NCBI RefSeq assembly: GCF_004027225.2
Contig: NC_044291.2
Coordinates: 7,362,707 to 7,426,706 of the forward strand
DNA length: 64,000 bases
DNA from: Strigops habroptila
Taxonomy: Eukaryota; Chordata; Aves; Psittaciformes; Psittacidae
Reading direction: 5' to 3'
The first letter of the stretch is position 1, and every line of letters starts with the position of its first letter. The position numbers were made by a program, and so were the translations under genes. This document shows positions 13,551-22,110 of the stretch, in pieces. The notes beneath the pieces are model-generated. The model ran no database searches. It saw nothing but the letters and a program-made list of their open reading frames with translations, and had not been told where the DNA came from.

Positions 13551-14629
13551 GTTGACGTCATCTACCTGGACTTGTGCAAAGCGTTCGACACTGTCCCGCA
13601 CGACATCCTTGTCTCTAAATTGGAGAGACATCAATTTGATAGATGGACCACTCGGTGGATAAAAAACTGGCTCGATGGCCGCACGCAAAGAGTTGTGGTA
13701 AATGGCTCGATGTCCAGTTGGAAACCTGTAACGAGTGGTGTCCCTCAGGGATCGGTGTTGGGACCGGTCCTGTTCAACATCTTTGTCGGCAACATGGACA
13801 GTGGTATTGAGTGCGCCCTCAGCAAGTTTGCCGACGACACCAAGCTGTGTGGTTCGGTTGATACACTGGAGGGAAGGGATGCCATCCAGAGGGACCTTGA
13901 CACGCTTGTGAGGTGGGCCGATGCCAGCCTTATGAAGTTTAACCAAGCCAAGTGTAAGGTTCTACACCTGGGTGGGGCAATCCCAGGCACTGCTACAGGC
14001 TGGGCAGAGAAGAGATTCAGAGCAGCCTTGCAGAAAAGGACTTGGGGGTGTTGGTTGACGAGAAGCTTAACATGAGTCGGCAGTGTGCGCTTGCAGCCCA
14101 GAAAGCCAACCGTATCCTGGGCTGCATCAAAAGAAGCATGACCAGCAGGTCGAAGGAGGTGATCCTGCCCCTCTACTCTGCTCTCGTGAGACCTCACTTG
14201 GAGTACTGTGTACAGTTCTGGTGTCCTCAACACAGAAAGGACATGGAGCTGTTGGGGTGAGTCCGGAGGACGGCCACGAGGATGATAAGAGGGCTGGAGC
14301 ACCTCCCGTATGAAGACAGGCTAAGAGAGTTGGGGCTGTTCAGCCTGGAGAAGAGAAGGCTGCGTGGTGACCTCATAGCAGCCTTCCAGTATCTGAAGGG
14401 GGTCTACAAGGATGCTGGGGAGGGACTCTTCCTTAGGGACTGTAGTGGTAGGACAAGGGGTAATGGGTTCAAACTTAAACAGGGGAAGTTTAGATTAGAT
14501 ATAAGGAAGAAGTTCTTTACAGTGAGGGTGGTGAAGCACTGGAATGGGTTGCCCAGGGAGGTTGTGGATGCTCCATCCCTGGCGGTGTTCAAGGCCAGGT
14601 TGGACAGAGCCTTGAACCACGTGGTTTAG
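13551..14629 (+). pseudogene. CR1 ORF2 fragment (reverse transcriptase C-terminal part), inactivated
   Basis: The frame opens with residues of the RT palm ([10 protein letters not shown]), followed by [11 protein letters not shown] (the RT PQGS motif) and FADDTKL at 13827-13847, the catalytic YADD-type motif with both aspartates kept. After this the reading frame changes by loss of about one base near 13972-13977, within a G-rich run. The downstream frame carries the thumb and C-terminal region ([35 protein letters not shown]) and ends at TAG 14627-14629. An in-frame TGA at 14258-14260 breaks it; the family normally has an arginine-type codon about here, so CpG decay of CGA is likely. With the N-terminal endonuclease missing as well, the copy cannot mobilise itself. 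Confidence 0.92.
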
Positions 14630-14716
14630 GGCAAGGTGTCCCTGCCCATGTCCGGGGGGTTGGAACTAGATGATCTTAAGGTCCTTTCCAACCCTTACAA
14701 TTCTATGATTCTATGA
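13551..14716 (+). mobile_element. CR1 LINE, 5'-truncated, with C-terminal half of ORF2
   Basis: This is a chicken-repeat-1 (CR1) non-LTR retrotransposon and the most intact transposon of the window. It begins abruptly inside the reverse transcriptase, keeps the rest of ORF2 and ends with the CR1 3' untranslated tail. The tail holds the 'gatgatcttaaggtcctttccaaccc' type block and the terminal 8-base repeats (attctatg attctatg) ending at about 14716. Terminal octamers rather than poly(A) are diagnostic of CR1. No clear target-site duplication is visible, as is usual for the family. It lies about 4 kb upstream of the BRINP1 promoter, in the same orientation. Confidence 0.95.
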
Positions 14717-17700
14717 GTTCAGAGCCTTTCAGGCTTCTAGAGCTTCACTGAGGATGATTCAGTTTAATGCAGAGGAACCAGCTATCAGAAACTCCTTTCA
14801 GATATAAAAATCAAAACCATTCCCAACTGTTTCTTCCCACTCTGCTGGGACCTGCCAACATCTTTGCTCAGCTTGGCAGGGGGTTCCAGCCTTCCCTCCA
14901 ACCCCTACTCAATCCTTGACTCCTGCATTGCGGATGGTGGAAACAGTCTCTGCTAGCTCCTTATGTCTTCGCCCTGACGCTTAAGCCCACTCCCAGACTT
15001 TTTCCCACCATCCATCAAAATAGCCTGGTGTTTGGCGACACTGCCCTTTGTATCACCCATCCTGCCTTGCGAACAGTGAGACACTCACCCATGTTTTAAG
15101 GGATACTAACAGCAAATGAATATGATTAGTACTTAGGAGCTGGATATCTCTGCAACCAACACAAAGCACAACCTAAATAAGATCACTACTTACTGTGATA
15201 TTGTTTTCAGAGGAGAAAGAGGAAATACATTTCACAAGAGACTGGGAGAGACCAGAATATCAATACAATGCTCACAAAGCAAGTTTAATCCATTTTTAGC
15301 CTGTAATAAACAATGAAGTCTGCAAAACCTTGACAAGAATACATTCTGCCTCCTCCAGGAGGGCAGCACAACAGGATATGTGGAAAGAAAAAGTTTGTTG
15401 GTAGCATAAGAACAACTCTGAGTAGGGTCAGATTATCTTCACCAGCTCATGGGACTTTGAAGTGAGTTTTTGCTGCAGTATCACAAGCAGAAATGAAGCA
15501 TTCACCATATGCAGTTGGCACATACAGCTCCTTTTGCACTAGATAATAGCACTTTGTACTGGCCTCTTTGGGATGGAGTTGATGTCCTTTATAGCAGCTC
15601 ACATGGTTCTGTGTTCTAGATCTGTGACCAAAACAATGCTGTTAACATGCTGATGTTTAATTGTTGCTGAGCAGTATTGGCACAGCATGGAGGTTTTGTC
15701 TGCTTGTTACTCTGCTCCTCCAGTACATAGACTGGGGGATGTGCAAGAGATAGTGAGGGGATGAGACCAGGTGGATGACCTGAGCTAACTGAAGAGATAT
15801 TCTATGCCATATAACAACATACTTGGAAATAAAAAGGGAAAAGGGGGGAGCTTATGTTAGCCATCTTTTGCTTGGGAACCAGCTTGATATTGGTCTAACT
15901 ATGGAAGATGGTGAGTGATTGCCTTTGCATCACTCGTTTCATTTTCTTTCTCATCTTCTAGTGCTCCTTCAGTTGTTAACAATTTTTCGCATGACTCCCA
16001 AGTTGTCTTGTTTTTACTTGTCCTCTCCTCTTCCCCCATCCCTCTGGAATGCGAGGTAGAAGGGAGTGAGTGGCTCTCTGCAGTGTTTAGTTGAATACTG
16101 TAGTTAATCCACACCCACAACACACTTGGAGTATGCAGTGAAAACTCATTTGCTCATCTTTGTGGCAGCTGTTATGTGAAAAACCATGAACACTGCTTTC
16201 TGCTTTCTAGGTCTGTTTCATGTGATATGTTCCAAAACTTGTCATAGACAGTCCAAATTACTGTTTTCCTATCCTTGCCACAACCATAATTTTTGGGGGG
16301 CCTAGTGCTTGCAATTGGTAGACTCCTTTTACACCATGTGCGTTGTGATTTTCTGTTCTTCATATCTTCCTGTGATTGACTAGCTTCTATTTTCTTCATG
16401 GGAAGAATATTATAGCTTGGAAAAAACCTAAACATTGCTTTAAAGACAACTGTTGAAAAAGGGAAAAAAAATATAAAAGTGAGGATTTGACATGCTGAAA
16501 CTGTTAATAGCTAAAAAAAAAAAAAAAAAAAGTCCTTACTGGTAGAAGAAGAAGTAGAAATCCTTGTTCAATGGAGCTTTGCTGATTTGGGGTGAAGATC
16601 CAGGTTTTGTTCATTGCAGGGAGAAGGGGAGTTGAAATATCCAAGACTAAAGAGAGATCACTGAGAAGAGAAAACTACTGAAGTGAAATAATTTTGTTTT
16701 TTAAAATGACATCCAGAAACCTTATCTTTGACACATAAGAACAGACACATAGTTAAATATGCTGTAACCTGCTTAGGTTTCCAAAGCAGCAAATTAAACC
16801 ACTGGACTATGCAGTGAGTGTCCATTCAGATGAGCAAAGCTCATTGAACACAACAATATTGTAAGAGAACATGTTGAATACTCAATGCACCAAATAATCC
16901 TCTTTTGATACAGAGACAGTAAAAGCTTTTGGGAAAGAGGAAGCAATAGTGTATGTATGAACTGGGGGGAATAGAGAGAAGCATTCTGGGACAGGAAAAT
17001 GATGCGCAAAACTACTTTGCTTTGGTTTATGTTTTCCCTTCATATTTTTATGATATTGATAGCAACTATTATGTCCAGGCAGGACACTGGTCCTAGAATT
17101 TCTTGTCTTTGACCTCCTGGAAGGAGAATATTTGAGTTGTTCTCTAGGTCTGTGAAACCTTTTGTTGCCTGAAGAGCATCATCTTGCTGTTTTCTCTCAT
17201 TCCCTCTTCATGGGGAACATGAAATATTAGGCTGGGTGGTGCCAGGTCCTGCTGGACCCAATTGCACAACAGCCTTCCCAGGTGTAGTGCGAGAAGACAC
17301 CCACTACTGTTGCATTAGTTGAATCCATATATCCTGTGTGACTACAGAACTTGTTCATGGAGCCTTTTCTTTGATTTTAAACAACTTCACCTAGGACAGA
17401 AAGATTCCTCTTCCATTTCTGGCAAATGCCACAAGTACCAGTGAAAGAACACACTAGTGATAACCCCAAACACCACTTTTATGTTTAAACAAATGAAAAG
17501 TGCTTGTTTGTGTCCTGTATAAGACCTGATCCCTCAATCTTCTCTGCCATGGCGTAAGCCATTCCTCTGTGGCCTTCTACCGGGGGAACCTGTGAGAATC
17601 ATTTCAGTCTTTCATTTGAGCCAATGTGACAGAATCAGGGGTGGCTTTACTAGGAAGAGTGCTTTGTGGCTGACCAGTCACTTGGAAAAAAGTAAAACTC

Positions 17701-18119
17701 CAGAGCTTTGGGTGCACTAACTGAGATAGGCTAAGCTACAGCCCTATTGGTATAGCTTGGAGTTTAACCAAACAGCTTCTAATTCTGCTTAGGAAAGATT
17801 TGCTCAAGATTTAGCGTAAGACAATGTTCTGCAGCCACAGAGGATGGGTGAGAGAAGGACAGAGTGTCCTTGCAGGCCAGGGAAGGAAGATGGAAGGACA
17901 TGTCTCCTTTTGCCCTCCTTGCTACCCCTGAACAAGGTGGTCCATTTTTCCCTTCTGTCAGCACAGCCAGTGCCTGACTTGTCTGAGGGGTTCCTGGCTG
18001 GAAGCCTCATGCAGGAACTGTGAGGTGCTCTTCCTACACTGGGTGGCCACTGCTGAGGTTTGCCTGAGTGGGCCATGTCCTTGAGGCATCCCCATCTCCA
18101 TTCCCCATCCCAAACCTTC
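14717..18119. other. Upstream flank of BRINP1; A19 run, no gene seen
   Basis: No exon or clear transposon was recognised. A run of 19 A lies at 16513-16531. From about 17800 the sequence becomes steadily richer in GC as the promoter island is approached. Confidence 0.5.
16513..16531. repeat. Poly(A) run, 19 bases
   Basis: An uninterrupted A19 homopolymer follows a 'gttaatagct' stretch. I saw no retrotransposon body on its 5' side, so it reads as a simple repeat rather than the tail of a processed insertion. Confidence 0.9.
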
Positions 18120-18276
18120 CCTGGGGGGCTTTCCCCACCCCTGCCGTGCCGACCCAGCCGAGCAGCCGTGACAGGAGGCTCCGGAGCACAGCCGCCTGTC
18201 CGCTGCTTCCCGGGATCGCCCGTCTCCTCTCCGCTCCGCTCCCGGCCTGCAGCGGCCGTCACCGCCCCGCCGGGAC

Positions 18277-18297
18277 GCCGCTGTCCGCGGTGCTGAA
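18277..18297 (-). promoter_or_regulatory. RE1/NRSE, binding site for REST (NRSF)
   Basis: Read on the minus strand, this 21-base site has the left half TTCAGCACC, two spacer bases, then GGACAGCG and a final C. It agrees with every fixed position of the published degenerate RE1 pattern (NNCAGCACCNNGGACAGNNNC). It differs from the commonly quoted 21-mer at two of 21 bases, both at degenerate positions. REST represses neuronal genes in non-neural cells through such sites. The position, several hundred bases upstream of the inferred BRINP1 first exon, fits the neural-specific expression known for the BRINP family. Binding itself is inferred. Confidence 0.85.
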
Positions 18298-18319
18298 CAG
18301 CAACCGCACTGCGCGGCTC

Positions 18320-18326
18320 GGGGCGG
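18320..18326 (+). promoter_or_regulatory. GC box (Sp1/KLF type)
   Basis: GGGGCGG core followed by a G-rich stretch, about 25 bases from the RE1. A second box on the opposite strand lies at 18262-18268, so the two GC boxes flank the RE1. Confidence 0.5.
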
Positions 18327-18897
18327 TGGGGGAGGAGACGGCGACTGCTTCCCCTCACCCTTGGGGGAGGTCGTACCCCAAAGCGAGGAGGAGATGGGGG
18401 ACACCCCGCCTTCCCGCAGCTCTCTGCTCGGCGGATCGCGATCCATGAGAGAAAAATCGAAGGCGGAGGAGGAGAAATAAATATATATTACATGGATGGG
18501 GGCTGCCTGGAATCCAGCCAGCCCCCTCCCCAAATCCGGGGGGCAGACAAGTTTAGGTCCCCGTCCAGCGGCCCTTCCCGGTGTCATCCTCCCTTCCCAT
18601 GGCCCAGGCTCCGTCTGGCCGGAGCTTAAGTCACTCCTTTTTGCTCCCCCATCCCGCCCCTCCCCTAATTATGTACAAAACACTTCTTAGCATAAGATGG
18701 CCAGGCTGGGGCTCCTCCCTGCTTCCCTCTTCCCCATTCATCCTCTCCAGGCCGCTCCAAGCCCCTCCCCCGGCGGCAAGCCCAGCCTCTCGCTTCCCTC
18801 CTGGAGCCCTTTTCATTTTTATTTCTAACCCCCTCTCCATTCTCCCTGCTGCCTCTGCTCCTTCCCCCGATGGCTACGAACTGAGCAGCAGAAGAGA

Positions 18898-18927
18898 GGG
18901 GGGGGCGCGGGAATAAGGGAAGGGGGG
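18898..18927 (+). promoter_or_regulatory. Putative G-quadruplex motif just upstream of exon 1
   Basis: Four G runs of 8, 3, 3 and 6 bases are separated by loops of 3, 5 and 2 bases, which satisfies the usual G3+N1-7 rule. It lies on the non-template strand at or just upstream of the inferred transcription start. Folding in vivo is inferred. Confidence 0.6.
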
Positions 18928-18999
18928 AGAAAAAAATCAAGGGAAAGAGGGGGAAGAAAAGGATTTATTTTTATTTTTATTTTTTTGCCTCTGCCCTTA

Positions 19000-19059
19000 A
19001 TGCCCGCGATCTGGATCAAGGAAGGGGATTTTCTGTCTGAGCATGAAAAGGACTGCTAG
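19000..19059 (+). other. Upstream ORF a in exon 1, 19 codons
   Basis: ATG at 19000 reads MPAIWIKEGD... and stops at TAG 19057-19059. Its start context is poor (T at -3, C at +4), so leaky scanning is expected. It overlaps the longer upstream ORF that begins at 19043. Confidence 0.45.
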
Positions 19060-19195
19060 AGCCCCAGGATTTTCACGCCTGCATTATCAGCCCAGCACCC
19101 AGTATGCGAGCTGGACACAGAAGCTCTCCCACAAGTTCCTACCGAGCCGAATAAAACCCACGGACGAGCAGATCTCCGCCAGAGAGGGACATTAG
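19043..19195 (+). other. Upstream ORF b in exon 1, 50 codons
   Basis: ATG at 19043 has A at -3. The frame stays open for 50 codons, rich in basic residues, serine and proline, and stops at TAG 19193-19195, six bases before the exon 1 donor. It therefore fits wholly inside the exon. A translated upstream ORF of this length would reduce initiation at the BRINP1 start. Whether the peptide is conserved or just a product of GC-rich DNA cannot be told here. No known domain is recognised. Confidence 0.45.
19104..19154 (+). other. Upstream ORF c in exon 1, 16 codons
   Basis: ATG at 19104 opens a 16-codon frame ending in TAA at 19152-19154, nested in a different frame inside upstream ORF b. No peptide family is recognised. 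Confidence 0.35.
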
Positions 19196-19900
19196 CATCA
19201 GGTAAGGCGAGCGCTGCGGCTGCAGCCCGGCGCCGGCTCCGCTCCCGCCGGGCTCCCTGGTCCTGCTCGGCCGCGTTGTGTAACGGCCCCCCGGTCTCTC
19301 CGCGCCCTCGGGCAGCGGGGAGTTAGCGGGCGGAGGGATGCACAAGTCCTGCAACCCGGTTAGCGAGTGTGTGTAGGAGCGCGGGGCCGAGATTCGCCGG
19401 TACCGGGAACACTGGGAGCACTGGTTCCTACCAGGAAAGGCGCAGCCCCCGGGGGCTGGCCGCGAGTGGGGGTGGGAGGTAGCCAGGATCTATCTGTATT
19501 CCAGAGTATCGATACAGCCCGGAGCGGGTAGGGGGGGACACAGGGACCCTCCCCAGGGAGATGGTGTCATCGCCGCTTAATCTGCTGCTCGGGTTTTGCG
19601 AGTGACAGAAGCAAATCGCGGAGGAAAAGGGAAGTCTGGCGCCTTGGATCCAACACTGGGCTGCTCGCCGCTACTTCGGGGGGGGAGGAAAAGATGCCGG
19701 TGGGGAGCGATGCCGAGGGCTGCATCCCACAGCGCAGTCGGTTGGTGCTCCCCGGCTCAGCTGCTTGTGAGGCTGGTGCGGAGCGCAACTTTGCCTTTTC
19801 TAGTCCGTGGGGGAATGGGGGGCCCGGAGGGCACCTCCACGCCATTGCATCATTCCCGGGGTCCAGAGTAGCCCGGGTGTGATGATTCAGAGAGAGGAGG

Positions 19901-21829
19901 AGGAGGAAGGCTGCCGATGTGAGTGTGTGGCTTTGGGGAGTCCCCCGTGCTTTTACTTGGGAGTAGGGAAGGGGAGGGGGTGTCACTTCCCAGATGCAGT
20001 CTTCTTTTCATGGAGAAAAGCAAGTGCTGGTAGTCTTAATGTATGGATTTAGCCTTGTGATCGACATCTGCACTAGGTAGGACAGGAGGGTCCTTCATGC
20101 TTTACCCTGGCTGTTCATCTGGGTGCATATTAATTTGTTAATGGCAGTAAAGCTGCTTTCCTAAGAGTTGTAGAGAAGTGTTTGGGGGATGGTGAGAGCA
20201 GGAGGTAGTGAGTAAAGGGGAGACGAGGCTTCGATGTAAGAAATATGAAAGGGTTATATGTTTTTTTAATTCCTTATAAAGGAAAAAGATTGATCAGATC
20301 TGCTTGTGGGTGACAGACAGACAAACCCGGGCGCTCTCCCACCCACACACCACACAGACAAGCAGTCGCGGTGTCCCTGGCAGGCATGTACACGCTAAGC
20401 ACACATAACACATGCTGCCGAACTCGCGCAGTCCCCACGCTTCAGCGCAGCATCTCAGTCTTGTTCTTGCACAGATTCAAGGACCTGTTCAAGCCCTGCA
20501 GCTCTGCAGTTCCCCACACTCAGACACATGTTCGACCTACACAGGAACACACTGTAATGTGCAGAAATAACCACATTGATATTCTCATGATGTGAATCAA
20601 ACATTCAAATGTTTGTATGAGCATACACGCACTGCCTCTTTTGCAGGTCTCTCAGTAGGTGGTTTGTTCCCCAGCTTCATCCTCTTAATCGTAGTGGGTT
20701 CCAGGCATTGATTTGGGGTTTGTTTGACTCCCAAGCTCTTTGCAACTCAGCGGAAAGAGCTGCTACATTTTGTGTGTCTCTGTCTGTTTTATGGCTCTTT
20801 GCACGTTCCTAGGACTCGGGGATGATTTCACTACTGGAAAGGCAGGCAAGCAGCAGGCAGGGACCAGGCGAATGGCTGGGGGGAGCGGTGGCAATCCCAA
20901 ACCCATCACACCCTCTCTGATCACGAGCTGGAGCCTGTGAGTATGGGAAGGACTCTGCTGGAGCCACACTGCTTTTCTCTGTGTGTGAACAAAACCACAT
21001 ATACGTCTATAGCTAAAGCACACACAGTGCCAGCCTGTGCTTCAGTCTTACCCTGCTTCAGAGCAAAACCCTCCCATCCTCTGAGTACCAACACTCCTGA
21101 GCCTTTGCAAGCCCCTTTGATCAGAAATGGCATCATATGCACGGGGGGTTGTTGTCACTGGTGTTAGATGTATTTAATTGACACACCCCTCTGACCTTCG
21201 TCCCCTTTCCCTCTTTCCATGGGGCCTAGTGAGGAGGTTGTGCAAGCGCAAGGGTAGAACGAGGCTAAAGTCTGTGCTAAAACTTCAGAGAGGAGGAATG
21301 TGTGTGGAATGGGCTTGCTGTAGGGAGAAGGTGTCCCAGAAGAGGTGGTGGAGGGTGCTCTGTGTTCCCTCCTCACTTCCGCTGTTTACTACATTAGAAG
21401 TATGTGTAAGGCTGATGCTGAACGTTACGTGGGAACGGGTCTGCCAGCAGACAATCCTCGCTGCTGTCTGCGTAACAGAAACGGTTCAAAGCCAAATCCT
21501 CCCGTCCTCGCTCCGGCAGAAGCCCCACTGTCTGCCTGGAGCACGCTGTTGGGGAAGGCGCTGCAGAAACTGGCTCCAGCCCAGACCCGCGCAGCCGTGC
21601 CTGCCTCCAGGCATAGATGTGGGTTTCCAGAGTTTATCCAGGGCTCTAAGCCGACACCCTGAATCCAGCTGACGCAGGGAAGGCAGGAAAAATTTACTGG
21701 GGGGGTGGTGGGGGGTGGATATAAACGGCTAAAGATGAGAAGCGGGGATGGAGAGCACCAGGAGAGCCCAAAGCACCATGTTCGAGGATGGGGAGTGAGG
21801 GAGGGATTTCAGCACCACCACCCCCCTTT
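19901..21829. other. Intronic sequence, nothing firm recognised
   Basis: Moderately GC-rich sequence with CA-rich patches around 20330-20420 and scattered CpG. No exon or transposon was identified. A G-rich stretch at 21699-21718 has only two runs of three or more G. Confidence 0.4.
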
Positions 21830-22110
21830 CCTCCGCCACCGCGCAGCGCTGCGCTCCCGCGGAGGGAGGCGGGAGGCGCCGTCCTGGACCAGTAGGGGGC
21901 GCTGTGGCTCCATGCAGCACCAAGCGCGCAGCGGCGCGGAGCGGGACCGACTTCCCCCCCACTCTCCCCGGCCCCGCGGAGCTGGAGCCAAGCGCTGAAG
22001 ATAATAATAGTACGGGGGGGAGCTGTACATAACAACGGCGCTCTCTTCTCCCAGGGGCCCAGGTGCAGCTGAATGGGCCGGATTGGATCCTTCTCGACCC
22101 GCTGGAGCGT
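21830..22110 (+). promoter_or_regulatory. Second CpG island inside intron 1
   Basis: CpG density rises again (for example 21838-21870 and 21924-21980) about 2.6 kb downstream of the exon 1 donor. No good donor or coding start marks it as an alternative first exon. A strong CTCF core lies inside it, so an insulator, enhancer or alternative promoter role is possible. Confidence 0.6.
21889..21902 (+). promoter_or_regulatory. CTCF core motif
   Basis: CCAGTAGGGGGCGC matches every position of the CTCF core pattern CCASYAGRKGGCRS. The flanks (TGGA before, TGT after) also resemble strong CTCF sites. In the + orientation it could anchor a chromatin loop. Occupancy is inferred. Confidence 0.75.

Larger units (their letters stand above)
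18930..19201 (+). other. BRINP1: Inferred BRINP1 exon 1 (5' untranslated)
   Basis: A GC-rich island segment ends in a perfect donor (CAG at 19199-19201, then GTAAGG from 19202). No coding sequence homologous to BRINP1 lies in it, and the known start codon lies in the second exon, so this would be an untranslated first exon. The 3' edge rests on the donor. The 5' edge is only an estimate, placed downstream of the G-rich block. It is joined by inference to the acceptor at 46259/46260, giving a 5' UTR with about 50 further bases in exon 2. Three short upstream ORFs begin in it. Alternative: another first exon may be used, or the start may lie further upstream in the island. Confidence 0.6.
18120..19900 (+). 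promoter_or_regulatory. BRINP1: CpG island containing the inferred BRINP1 promoter
   Basis: GC content and CpG frequency rise sharply here compared with the CpG-poor sequence around it. The densest parts are 18130-18460 and 19180-19400, and weaker CpG-rich sequence continues to about 19900. Classical GC boxes are present on both strands (18262-18268 minus, 18320-18326 plus). A consensus donor at 19201/19202 inside the island, in the same orientation as the BRINP1 coding exon 27 kb downstream, supports a promoter and first exon. AT-rich patches at 18475-18490 and 18961-18987 could serve as TATA-like elements, but the start site cannot be fixed from sequence alone. Confidence 0.75.

Noticed and set aside
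13745..14302. Open frame of 185 codons on the minus strand
   Set aside because: It is exactly antisense to the CR1 reverse transcriptase and has no homology of its own; it is a shadow of the LINE.
17958..18587. Open frame of 209 codons on the minus strand over the CpG island
   Set aside because: The composition (Gly, Arg, Ser, Pro, Ala) simply reflects GC-rich DNA with few stop codons. There is no recognisable domain and it overlaps other frames on both strands.
21808..21830. Second RE1-like half site (TTCAGCACC) in intron 1
   Set aside because: The matching right half (GGACAGCG) is absent at both the usual and the expanded spacing.
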